From: Paenibacillus sp. E222
GTDB taxonomy: Bacteria > Bacillota > Bacilli > Paenibacillales > Paenibacillaceae
Assembly (NCBI RefSeq): GCF_013401555.1
Contig: NZ_CP058552.1
Location: 1,612,001 to 1,676,000 of the forward strand
Direction: 5' to 3'
DNA length: 64,000 nt
Made by a program: the position numbers and the translations under genes. Positions 23,767 to 32,207 of this stretch are shown one piece after another. The notes below the pieces were generated by a model, which had not been told where the DNA came from, searched no databases, and was given only the letters and a program-made list of their open reading frames with translations. The stretch's first letter is position 1, and each line of letters begins with the position of its first letter.

Positions 23767-25196
23767 CCCCGAATTCCCTCCTTTAATCCTGCTTCTGCCA
23801 AAAAAGATTCCAATACCGAACTCCACCTGCGCCGCCAGTGGGATATGTCGTAGGACAGCGCTGTCTCGCGGGCATAGATACCCAGCCGCTCCCGTTCGGC
23901 CCTATCTTGAACGAGACGCACCAGCGCGGCGGTCAGCGCTTCTTCCCCTGGAGGCACCAGCAGTCCGTTGAAGCCATCCTGAATCAAATCATTCAGTCCG
24001 CCAACATTGGAAGCAACAACCGGAAGCCCACAGCTCATCGCCTCCAGACAAGCGTAGGACGTTCCTTCCGAGAAGACGGTCGGGATCACGGCGATATCTG
24101 CCTGATGGTAGGCCTCGCGGATATCCCGAAAATCATACGTGCGATGTTTGATTCGATCTGCATGGGGGTGCGTGCGATGCCAATACCGGAAGGAGCGGCC
24201 CACCGTGCTGCCTTCAACCAGCTCTCCAGCAAATTCGACCTCCAGATCGGGAAAGGCACCAAGCAGTCGGTCAGCTGCCAGCATCATCGGAATAATGCCC
24301 CGTTCCATGCTGATCCGACGCGGATATAAAATACGCAGTGGACGCGAAGGGCTCACTTGAATCGCAGTTGTTACATCTTCATCCTGCTCCTTCAAATAAT
24401 CATCCGATAGATCATTTGGCTGCCGACCAGCTAGCCCCTGTCTAATATTTGCCGAGTCCAGTTCTTCAGCGATTACTGTCACCTCGGATCTGTCCGCCCG
24501 CACCATGCCGTTTCCAACGTTTCTTTCCCCCACGGATGACGCAGCATTCAACCCCGAGATGGCAGCTTCAGCATGCTCTTCATGGCCTGCAAGATCTTTC
24601 TTCCATGCTGCCAGCCATTCTTCTTCCTGTTCATGCTCGAACGTACGCCTTGGCGGAGCAGGTGTGAAGTAGGAGGTATCCACTGCATTGGGAATGAGCA
24701 CGACCTGACCTGGATCGGCAAACGTACAAGCAGCACGGCAAAAGGTCTGAAAATGTGAATCCACCGACACGATGCGTACAAGTCCATCCAGTGCCAGTTG
24801 AATATGCTCCGCGACTTGCTGCTTGGTCCCCAGCGGCAGCGCGGGACGATCCCAGTTAATCCCGTGGCAGATGCCGAGGCTGCCCGGCTTGTAGGCAATG
24901 GGCTGCCACAGGCAGCTTGCATAGATCACAGGCCCTCGCGCTGCGGCAGCCATTCGGGCAAAAGCTTCGGGCACATCATTCATATCGTAGGCATACCCGT
25001 ATACATCGATCTGTTCCGTACGAGTCTGAAAAGCTTCAAAATAGGACAACTGATGGACCTCGGGGATGTGTCCCAATCCGCGGATTACACTGCACAAATC
25101 CAGGACGTAACGCTCCAGACCGCCCCCGAACACCCGGCTGAATTCCCGGTTATATCCGTCGGTGAAGCTGTGTGTCAATATGCTGACCACGCCCAT
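23763..25196 (-). CDS. GT4-type glycosyltransferase (GT-B fold)
   Basis: A 477-residue protein. The N-terminal Rossmann half has GGGLERYVLDLCSVIRGLGH. The C-terminal nucleotide-sugar half has RILYPRRISMERGI, DIAVIPTVFSEGTSYACLEAM with the conserved E-x7-E type loop, SCGLPVVASNVGGLNDLI and GLLVPPGE. About 80 residues of acidic linker (HEQEEEWLAAWKKDLAGHEE region) separate the halves, longer than usual. The ATG follows GGAGGAG and lies 1 nt after the stop of the GT2 gene. A nucleotide-sugar-dependent step in building the locus glycan is likely. Confidence 0.82.
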   Translation of the reverse strand: MGVVSILTHSFTDGYNREFSRVFGGGLERYVLDLCSVIRGLGHIPEVHQLSYFEAFQTRTEQIDVYGYAYDMNDVPEAFARMAAAARGPVIYASCLWQPIAYKPGSLGICHGINWDRPALPLGTKQQVAEHIQLALDGLVRIVSVDSHFQTFCRAACTFADPGQVVLIPNAVDTSYFTPAPPRRTFEHEQEEEWLAAWKKDLAGHEEHAEAAISGLNAASSVGERNVGNGMVRADRSEVTVIAEELDSANIRQGLAGRQPNDLSDDYLKEQDEDVTTAIQVSPSRPLRILYPRRISMERGIIPMMLAADRLLGAFPDLEVEFAGELVEGSTVGRSFRYWHRTHPHADRIKHRTYDFRDIREAYHQADIAVIPTVFSEGTSYACLEAMSCGLPVVASNVGGLNDLIQDGFNGLLVPPGEEALTAALVRLVQDRAERERLGIYARETALSYDISHWRRRWSSVLESFLAEAGLKEGIRG

Positions 25197-25197
25197 C

Positions 25198-26190
25198 TCA
25201 CTGCTCCTCCTTCCACGGAATCAGCCTTGGCTCCGGATCAAGAATCGATTCATAGTGTTCCAGGCTGCCCCACTCGCCGTGTGGATCAATTCGTTTATAA
25301 CGCAAATATTTCCGAACCCGATCCTCCAGACTTCCTGCCCAGCCAAGATGCTGGACTTTCAATTCCGTGCTGATTCCGGGCAATACAGTGCAGGGCAAGG
25401 GAAGGCGAGGCACATGATGATTTTGCTGCGGGTAAAAGTAAGGGTAACCCGGCATATATCGGACCAGGGAAGCGGTATGACGTCGGTGAAGCCCCCAAAG
25501 GTCATCCTCCCGATAGTGGGTTCGTCCGCCCCACATATCGTAGAAACGGAAAGCGATCCAGTCCGCATGGTCCTGGTTAATCAGAGCGCGTATCGCTTTC
25601 TTCGCATCTGTGCTGTATAGCTCATCAGCATCAACCGATAGCAGCCAATCCGGCGAGGTACCTGCTGCTGCTTGCCATAGAGCGTTACGTAATCGCCATT
25701 CCTCCGCAAATAACGGCTTCTCCAGCACTTCCAGACGAACAACCTTTGGATAGGCTCTGCATATATCGGGTGTTCCATCTGTGCTGGCATCGTCCACAAT
25801 GACGATCTCATCCACAAATTCACTTAAATCGTCCAGCACCTCCTCCAGATACCGCCCGCGCTCGTTGCGTACCTGAAGCATGGCGGTCAGTTTATTGCCC
25901 TGACTTTTACGAACGCGACGAACGGAAAACGGCTCTCTGAATTGGCCTATATCTCTGTGCTTTACAGCATCCTGGTCCCCTGGGTGCTCTGTGCTATATC
26001 TTTGATGGGTTTCACTTCGGATATCCAACGGACTCAGCGCATTTTCCAGATGCTTATCGCCAGTTTCCAGTGGCTCAGCGTGTGGTGATTCCGGCGCTTC
26101 CGTTAGAGTATGAGTTGTTTCGGATCGTATATCCTTATGCACCATCGGTCCATTCACATGTTGTCTGCGCTTCTTCGGGTCCAGCATCAT
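25198..26190 (-). CDS. GT2 family glycosyltransferase
   Basis: A 330-residue protein. The first ~95 residues are charged and low in structure (many His, Glu, Arg). The GT2 domain then shows LTAMLQVRNERGRYLEEVLD, VDDASTDGTPDI, WRLRNALW, LSVDADELYST and a C-terminal block HLGWAGSLEDRVRKYLRY. No TPR region follows, unlike the three plus-strand GT2 genes. The ATG at 26190 overlaps the preceding TGA (ATGA), and GGGAGGTGCC lies just before it. Confidence 0.8.
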   Translation of the reverse strand: MMLDPKKRRQHVNGPMVHKDIRSETTHTLTEAPESPHAEPLETGDKHLENALSPLDIRSETHQRYSTEHPGDQDAVKHRDIGQFREPFSVRRVRKSQGNKLTAMLQVRNERGRYLEEVLDDLSEFVDEIVIVDDASTDGTPDICRAYPKVVRLEVLEKPLFAEEWRLRNALWQAAAGTSPDWLLSVDADELYSTDAKKAIRALINQDHADWIAFRFYDMWGGRTHYREDDLWGLHRRHTASLVRYMPGYPYFYPQQNHHVPRLPLPCTVLPGISTELKVQHLGWAGSLEDRVRKYLRYKRIDPHGEWGSLEHYESILDPEPRLIPWKEEQ

Positions 26191-27485
26191 GGCACCTCCC
26201 CCAGCAATTGCTGGACGGCTTGATCCAACAGCTCCATCTCGACGATTCGCGCAAGAACATCTTCATCCTCCAGTGCCGTCTCCAGAAATTGTCTCACCGC
26301 CCCGTGACGTTCTCCGCGCAGAGCCAGAGCTAGACCTGATAATTGCCGATAATCCTGTCGGCTGGGGCTATCCTGAATATCCACTGCATGCACCAAATCT
26401 AATGCATCTTCCACACGTCCAGTCTCCTGAAAGATACGAAATTTCCAATGCCGTGCCGTTTCGCCTCCGAGTTCATCCAGAATGCGCAATGCGTTTCCAT
26501 AATCATCATTCAGACGCAGCAGTTCTGCCCGGACAAGCTGTTCCTCCCCGGCCTCCAGCCAGCGACAGAGTTGTTCATAATGGTGCCGTTCCTGCTCGTT
26601 ACCTGCGCTGATTCCATACACCTGCAGCGCGTTCTCGATTTCCCCGGCCCTTGCATGAATCGCGGAGAGGAATCGATAGTGGGAGCTTACACAATCATTG
26701 CGCCCGTTTAATACCGCGTGGGAGAAGGCCTCCTTGAGTGAAGCGGCCGCTCTGGAATCCTCTAGCACATATTCATAGGCTGCCAGCAAAAAGGAAATCG
26801 TCTCATGCGCTCCAGCTTTGGACCGAAGCTGACGATAGAAGTCGGCCCGCACACTGCATTGCAGCTGGGTGACCGTATCCTGAACACCCGAGAGGGTCTG
26901 TCGCAGCGCATGCAGGAATAGCAGTTCATAGTCCCGGAGAGGGACTTCGAGGTTATCCTTTTGCATGACGCCAGCAGGGGAGGAATCCTCTCCATTCAGC
27001 CAGATGGCACGTACACCCTGGAATACCAGCTTCATGTAGCGTGTTTCTGAAGTAGTGCCCACCAGATCGGCGATACCGACCAGTCTTGAAATACAGCTCT
27101 CCCATAAGGGGGACTCGGCTTCTTCACCAACCGGCTCGGGAAGAAGTACAATACAGAGCTCCGGATGGAGCGAGGCTGTGGCGGTAAGCCAGTAGGGATG
27201 AGCAACCACAGCAACCGTATGGGGCTCCTGCAGCAATTGTTCTGCTTCGGGAAGCGTGATGACGGTGATATTCGCAGGCATTTCCTCGGAGCGCTCCAGA
27301 CTGCTGACATAGTAGACAGGTCCTTCCGCAACCATCAGAGCAGCGATGTCTGGATAAGGAAAAGCAGACCATCCTCCCTTCCGGGGAAAAAGAATATAAC
27401 GAAAGGCAGGCAGGTCCGTACTTGGCTGTTCTGCATCTACCCCTTGATGAGGCTCCGGGTCCGGGATCGGAGACAGCTCTTCCAT
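26187..27485 (-). CDS. Hypothetical TPR-like protein heading the glycosylation operon
   Basis: A 432-residue protein. The N-terminal ~200 residues resemble a Rossmann-like half of a glycosyltransferase without the catalytic half (YILFPRKGGWSAFPYPDIA, PVYYVSSLERSE, VVAHPYWLTA, RLVGIADLVGTTSE). The C-terminal ~230 residues are helical TPR-like repeats (HYRFLSAIHARAGEIENALQ, LLRLNDDYGNALRILDELG). GAGGTG precedes the ATG. It is first in the minus-strand operon (TPR protein, GT2, GT4, methyltransferase), with tight overlaps. It may recruit the acceptor protein. Not assigned to a named family. Confidence 0.68.
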   Translation of the reverse strand: MEELSPIPDPEPHQGVDAEQPSTDLPAFRYILFPRKGGWSAFPYPDIAALMVAEGPVYYVSSLERSEEMPANITVITLPEAEQLLQEPHTVAVVAHPYWLTATASLHPELCIVLLPEPVGEEAESPLWESCISRLVGIADLVGTTSETRYMKLVFQGVRAIWLNGEDSSPAGVMQKDNLEVPLRDYELLFLHALRQTLSGVQDTVTQLQCSVRADFYRQLRSKAGAHETISFLLAAYEYVLEDSRAAASLKEAFSHAVLNGRNDCVSSHYRFLSAIHARAGEIENALQVYGISAGNEQERHHYEQLCRWLEAGEEQLVRAELLRLNDDYGNALRILDELGGETARHWKFRIFQETGRVEDALDLVHAVDIQDSPSRQDYRQLSGLALALRGERHGAVRQFLETALEDEDVLARIVEMELLDQAVQQLLGEVP

Positions 27486-27585
27486 CGATGAATCACCTCA
27501 CTTGATTTGCATTTTTGTCCGTTCATGGATTGAAGCAGCACTATCTGATGAATATCGGATTGGCGCTGCTTTGAATGATATCAAT

Positions 27586-27601
27586 GAATCGATTGATTCA
27601 A
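27586..27601. promoter_or_regulatory. 16-bp palindrome upstream of the glycosylation operon
   Basis: TGAATC-GATT-GATTCA is an exact inverted repeat with a 4-bp centre, about 100 bp before the minus-strand operon start. The surrounding bases extend the symmetry partly. It is in the 429-bp intergenic region 27486-27914; I see no gene there. Confidence 0.35.
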
Positions 27602-27735
27602 TATGTAATGCCCATTTTGGCCAGCGTATTTTATGCCTGACACTAACATATGGGCGTTCCGTCCCAAACATGAGCATCTTCCGTGAATAGACGAAGCTGG
27701 CAAGCCCAAAGATTAGGTTTAATTTTTTCTATTGT

Positions 27736-27791
27736 GTGACCATCGTCACTTTTTTTTGCTGTCATGGCAGGGTTTGTGATAATTGTCACAT
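27736..27791 (+). promoter_or_regulatory. Two GTGA-N6-TCAC operators upstream of cydA (Rex or Crp/Fnr type)
   Basis: Site 1 is GTGACCATCGTCAC (27736-27749). Site 2 (27774-27791) is TTGTGATAATTGTCACAT. Both keep GTGA-N6-TCAC, and their centres are 40 bp apart. Rex (NADH-sensing) and Crp/Fnr proteins both recognise this geometry; cydABCD of B. subtilis is Rex-repressed through several such sites. AT-rich -10 candidates (TATAAA, 27793-27798) directly follow site 2. Confidence 0.65.
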
Positions 27792-27914
27792 GTATAAAAT
27801 AGTCTATCTGGCACAATACGTTCATCAATACGTGTTTGGCTGACAGAAACGGAAGAAGGGGCTTCAATGCCAAATACGAAAACTGCGATATGAACAGAAA
27901 GAAGGGGTAACGGT

Positions 27915-29330
27915 ATGGATCCGATTATGTTATCGCGTATCCAATATGCGCTCACAACGATTTTCCATTTCTTTTTTGTGCCGCTGTCCATCGGTCTTGT
28001 GCTGCTGGTAGCGATTATGGAGACGTTGTACGTAGTGAAGGGTAAGGAAGTTTACAAAACGATGGCCAAATTCTGGGGCAAACTGTTCCTGATTAACTTC
28101 GCCGTTGGTGTAGTCACAGGCATTCTGCAAGAATTCCAGTTCGGCATGAACTGGTCGGAGTACTCCCGTTTTGTCGGGGATGTATTTGGTGCGCCACTGG
28201 CTGTGGAAGCCTTATTGGCGTTTTTTATGGAGTCTACCTTTATTGGACTCTGGATTTTCGGATGGGATCGTTTGTCCAAAAAAGTGCACCTAGCTTGTAT
28301 CTGGCTGGTATTTGTCGGCACATTCCTGTCTGCGCTCTGGATTCTGGCAGCCAATTCATTCATGCAGCATCCGGTTGGCTTCGAGATTAATAATGGCCGC
28401 GCCGAGATGAATGATTTCTTTGCACTGATTACGAATGGTCAACTGCTGGTAGAGTTCCCGCATACGATTTTTGGTGCCCTGATGACAGGTGCATTCGTCG
28501 TAACCGGGATTAGTGCCTACAAGTTGATGAAGAAGCAGGATGTGGAAATATTCCGCAAATCGTTCAACATTGCCATCATTATTGGCCTGGTTTCCTCGCT
28601 GGGGGTTGCCTTCTCGGGTCACTTCCAGGCGCAATATCTAGTGGAGACGCAGCCAATGAAAATGGCAGCCAGTGAAGGAACATGGACGACGACGGAAGAC
28701 CCTGCACCATGGACCGTGGTAGCCTTTATCGACCCGAACAAACAGGAGAATTCCAGAGAAATCAAAATCCCTGGATTGCTCAGTTATCTGTCCTATAGCA
28801 AGTTCTCTGGCAGTGTCAAAGGCATGAAGGAGCTGCAAGCGGAGTATGAGCAAACGTATGGACCAGGGGACTATATTCCACCAGTACGGACGACGTTCTG
28901 GAGCTTCCGCATTATGATTGCTGCGGGCGGATTGATGATTTTGCTAGCGATATACGGTACATTCCTGGCGATGCGCCGCAAATTGGAGGGAGCAGGCAAG
29001 TGGTTTATGCGTCTGATGGTGTTTGCCATTTCCCTTCCGTTTATCGCTAATACGTCGGGCTGGATTATGACAGAGGTGGGAAGGCAGCCGTGGACGGTAT
29101 TTGGTTATATGACAACTTCAGCCGGGGTATCCCCGAACGTAAGCGCAGGCCAGATTTTGTTCTCCACCATTGCTTTTACAGCAGCGTATACGGTTCTCGG
29201 CATTGTGATGGTCTACCTGTTCGTTCGTGAAATCAAGGCAGGGCCATATGCAGTCGAAAAGCCGGAGGAGCATGATGAATCGGCCGATCCGTTCGGCGTG
29301 GATGGGGGTTATTCTGTTGTCACTAAGTGA
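27915..29330 (+). CDS. cydA: Cytochrome bd ubiquinol oxidase subunit I
   Basis: A 471-residue integral membrane protein. It carries two or three haems and oxidises quinol to reduce oxygen with high affinity. Haem-ligand regions are recognisable: H18 in IFHFFFVPLSIG, the His in LVEFPHTIFG, and the Met in SGWIMTEVGRQPWTV. The Q-loop after GHFQAQYLVETQPMKMAASEG is short, as in other Firmicutes. ATG 27915 has AAGGGG upstream. First gene of cydABDC; the leader is about 100 nt after two redox-type operators. Confidence 0.95.
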   Translation: MDPIMLSRIQYALTTIFHFFFVPLSIGLVLLVAIMETLYVVKGKEVYKTMAKFWGKLFLINFAVGVVTGILQEFQFGMNWSEYSRFVGDVFGAPLAVEALLAFFMESTFIGLWIFGWDRLSKKVHLACIWLVFVGTFLSALWILAANSFMQHPVGFEINNGRAEMNDFFALITNGQLLVEFPHTIFGALMTGAFVVTGISAYKLMKKQDVEIFRKSFNIAIIIGLVSSLGVAFSGHFQAQYLVETQPMKMAASEGTWTTTEDPAPWTVVAFIDPNKQENSREIKIPGLLSYLSYSKFSGSVKGMKELQAEYEQTYGPGDYIPPVRTTFWSFRIMIAAGGLMILLAIYGTFLAMRRKLEGAGKWFMRLMVFAISLPFIANTSGWIMTEVGRQPWTVFGYMTTSAGVSPNVSAGQILFSTIAFTAAYTVLGIVMVYLFVREIKAGPYAVEKPEEHDESADPFGVDGGYSVVTK

Positions 29331-30330
29331 GTTGTGGTTTTTGCTGATTGCCGTCTTGTTTGTTGGTTTTTTCTTTCTGGAAGGTTTTGATTTTGGTGTG
29401 GGCATGTCTACTGCAATGATTGGCAAAACGGATCGTGAACGTCGTACCCTGATCAACTCGATCGGTCCGTTCTGGGATGGCAATGAAGTATGGCTGATTA
29501 CGGCAGGGGGTGCAATGTTTGCAGCCTTCCCGCACTGGTATGCCACGCTGTTTAGCGGGTTTTATCTGCCGCTGGTCGTCGTGCTGCTGGCCTTGATCGG
29601 ACGCGGAGTTGCCTTTGAATTCCGCAGCAAAATGAGACATGAACGCTGGCGCAAAACATGGGACATCATCATTATAGTCTCCAGTGCGTTACTACCATTC
29701 TTGTTCGGCGTTGTTTTCGCTACCTTGATGAAAGGCCTGCCTATTGATGCGCAGATGCAGCTTCGTCCCGGCTTCCTGGACATCGTCAATCCGTATACGG
29801 TGGTAGGTGGGTTGAGCGTGACGTTGTTGTGTCTGGTGCATGGTCTGCTGTTTGCTTCCTTGCGGACCGTGGGAGATCTTAGAGAACGTGCCCTGAATTT
29901 GGCCCAAAAACTGATGCTGCCGCTCGCCGCGATCCTCGCGATCTACGCTGTGATGACATACTTCATGACCGATGTGTTCGCCGTACGCGGCTGGGCTCTC
30001 TGGATTATGGTTGTTCTGGGTGCTGCTTCATTGGGTCTGGCGGCTTACTTCGTGCGTCAGAAACGAGAAGCCTGGGCCTTCGGCATGACGGGAGCTGTAA
30101 TTGCAATCGCGTTTGCCTCCGTATTTATCGGTCTGTTCCCAAGGGTCATGGTGAGTTCAATGGGTTCGGCGTTTGACCTGACGGTCTACAATGCTTCATC
30201 CGGTGCATATTCGCTCAAAGTGATGACGATTGTGGCTTGTACGCTGCTTCCGTTTGTACTCGGCTATCAGATCTGGAGTTATTACATTTTCCGCAAACGT
30301 CTGAACGATCACCATCACCTGGAGTACTGA
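29317..30330 (+). CDS. cydB: Cytochrome bd ubiquinol oxidase subunit II
   Basis: A 337-residue membrane protein with hallmark FFLEGFDFGVGM, IGPFWDGNEVWLITAGGAMF, LIGRGVAFEFRSK and FPRVMVSS...DLTVYNASSG. The open frame starts at 29227, but alignment with B. subtilis CydB places the N-terminus near LSLSELWFLL. I chose TTG 29317, 8 nt after ATGGGGG (29302-29308). That start overlaps the end of cydA by 14 bp, in another frame, so translation is coupled. Confidence 0.93.
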   Translation: MSLSELWFLLIAVLFVGFFFLEGFDFGVGMSTAMIGKTDRERRTLINSIGPFWDGNEVWLITAGGAMFAAFPHWYATLFSGFYLPLVVVLLALIGRGVAFEFRSKMRHERWRKTWDIIIIVSSALLPFLFGVVFATLMKGLPIDAQMQLRPGFLDIVNPYTVVGGLSVTLLCLVHGLLFASLRTVGDLRERALNLAQKLMLPLAAILAIYAVMTYFMTDVFAVRGWALWIMVVLGAASLGLAAYFVRQKREAWAFGMTGAVIAIAFASVFIGLFPRVMVSSMGSAFDLTVYNASSGAYSLKVMTIVACTLLPFVLGYQIWSYYIFRKRLNDHHHLEY

Positions 30331-30331
30331 C

Positions 30332-32206
30332 ATGGGACGGGGGCTGTTGAAGCTGCCGGGCATCCGGCCAGTACTTGCGCTGACCTCAGCGCTTGTACTG
30401 TTGCAGGCGATGACGATTATCATGCAGGCGAAATGGCTGGCACAAGCGATTACGGCATTATTTGAAGGTTCACCCGTAACAGAGCAGTACTCGGTACTGC
30501 TGTTGTTCCTGGCCGCTTTTGCCGCCCGCTATGCCCTATCGTTCTGGTTGCAGCTCATCGCTTCGCGGTACGCGGAGAAGACAGGAAACGATCTGCGCAG
30601 ACAGATGGTGGAGCAGTGGTTCCGGCTGGGACCGCGTTTTGCCAAAACGGAAGGAACAGGGCACCTGGTAACCTTGGCACGCGAAGGAACAGCCCAGTAT
30701 AAGACGTATCTTGAACTGTTTATTCCCCGAATGCTGGGGATGGCGTTAACGCCAATCGTTATTCTGTTCTATGTCTTCAAGCTGGATATGATGTCCGGGA
30801 TTGTTTTGACACTGACGCTGCCGATCCTGATCGTGTTTATGATTTTGGTGGGGCTGGCTGCACAACGCAAGATCGATGGACAGTTCAAGTCCTACAAAGC
30901 GCTGGCGAACCATTTCGTAGATACGCTCCGTGGACTGGAAACACTCAGAACACTGGGACAGAGCGGCAGGCATGGAGAAACAATCATTCGGGTTAGTCAG
31001 CGTTATCGCAAGGCTACGATGTCTACGCTGCGTATGGCTTTTCTGTCCTCCTTCGCACTTGATTTCTTCACCATGCTGTCGGTGGCTTCGGTGGCGGTTG
31101 GTTTGGGTCTGCGCCTGACGGAAGGGCATATGCTGCTTGGACCAGCGCTGACCGTACTCATTCTTGCGCCGGAGTACTTTCTGCCTGTACGAATGGTAGG
31201 CGCAGATTACCACGCCACACTGGATGGCAAAGAGGCCGGGGAAGCGATCAGCCAGATGATTGAGCGAGGGAAAACGGCCGAACGTAAGCAAAAGGAAGCA
31301 TACACGAGTGCTGTTATACATGGTGTGTCAGAAAAGAACGGAGAATTCTCTTCGCCTGAGCCTACTTTTGGGCAAGGTGACGTGTCCGCATCCACCATAC
31401 GGGTGGTTTTACGTGAGGTAAATGCCCGAAGTGGCATGGCTGCTTCCTCATCGAAACCCTCTTGGGAGGCGACGAGTAGACTGGCGCTTACCAACGTACA
31501 GGTACGACATCAGGAAGACGGGCCATGCTCGCTGAATGATGTGACGTTTCAGGTTTCTGGTCTTGGCAAAGTAGGGATTATCGGAGCGAGCGGAGCAGGG
31601 AAATCAACCCTGATTGATGTACTTGCAGGTTTTCAGCAGCTTACTTCAGGTCAGATTTTATATAACGGCCAGCCCTTATCTCCAGAGATGATGGAAGATT
31701 GGAGACAACAAACGGCGGCGATTCCGCAGCATCCAACTATTTTCAGTGGCAGCTTGGCGGATAATGTTCGGTTCTATATTCCTGAAGCTTCGGATGCGGA
31801 GGTGGCTGACGCCATTCACGCAGCCGGTTTGCATAAGCTTGCTGCCTCGTTGCCGAACGGGATGCAGGAGTTCATTGGTGCCGGGGGAAGGCAGCTTAGT
31901 GGAGGACAGGAGCAGCGGGTGGCTTTGGCGAGGGCCTTGCTTAGCGCGCGCCCGATCCTGCTGCTGGATGAGCCGACTGCGCATCTGGATGTGGAGACCG
32001 AGTATGAATTGAAACAGACCATGTTACCGCTGTTTGAGGGTAAGCTGGTTTTTCTGGCAACACATCGACTGCATTGGATGCCCCATATGGATCGCATTAT
32101 TGTGATGGATGGCGGCACGGTTGCAGAGACAGGAACACATGAGGAATTGTTGGCCCGACAAGGCGTATATTACCAGATGATTCAGGCCCAGATGGAGGCG
32201 GTGTAA
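30332..32206 (+). CDS. cydD: Heterodimeric ABC exporter subunit CydD
   Basis: A 624-residue ABC exporter half with an N-terminal six-helix membrane domain and a C-terminal ATPase: Walker [10 protein letters not shown], signature LSGGQEQRVALARALL, Walker B ILLLDEPTAHLD, H-loop ATHR. CydDC exports cysteine/glutathione-type thiols (or moves haem) and is required to assemble cytochrome bd. The motif EYFLPVRMVGADYHATLDG marks the CydD branch; B. subtilis calls the first of the pair CydC. A variable ~110-residue linker (about 300-390) precedes the ATPase. The start is 1 nt after the cydB stop. Confidence 0.9.
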   Translation: MGRGLLKLPGIRPVLALTSALVLLQAMTIIMQAKWLAQAITALFEGSPVTEQYSVLLLFLAAFAARYALSFWLQLIASRYAEKTGNDLRRQMVEQWFRLGPRFAKTEGTGHLVTLAREGTAQYKTYLELFIPRMLGMALTPIVILFYVFKLDMMSGIVLTLTLPILIVFMILVGLAAQRKIDGQFKSYKALANHFVDTLRGLETLRTLGQSGRHGETIIRVSQRYRKATMSTLRMAFLSSFALDFFTMLSVASVAVGLGLRLTEGHMLLGPALTVLILAPEYFLPVRMVGADYHATLDGKEAGEAISQMIERGKTAERKQKEAYTSAVIHGVSEKNGEFSSPEPTFGQGDVSASTIRVVLREVNARSGMAASSSKPSWEATSRLALTNVQVRHQEDGPCSLNDVTFQVSGLGKVGIIGASGAGKSTLIDVLAGFQQLTSGQILYNGQPLSPEMMEDWRQQTAAIPQHPTIFSGSLADNVRFYIPEASDAEVADAIHAAGLHKLAASLPNGMQEFIGAGGRQLSGGQEQRVALARALLSARPILLLDEPTAHLDVETEYELKQTMLPLFEGKLVFLATHRLHWMPHMDRIIVMDGGTVAETGTHEELLARQGVYYQMIQAQMEAV

Positions 32207-32207
32207 G

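Noticed and set aside
27586..27601. Insertion-element end or attachment site
   Set aside because: A single small palindrome without a second end, a transposase or a flanking duplication. Kept only as a possible operator.
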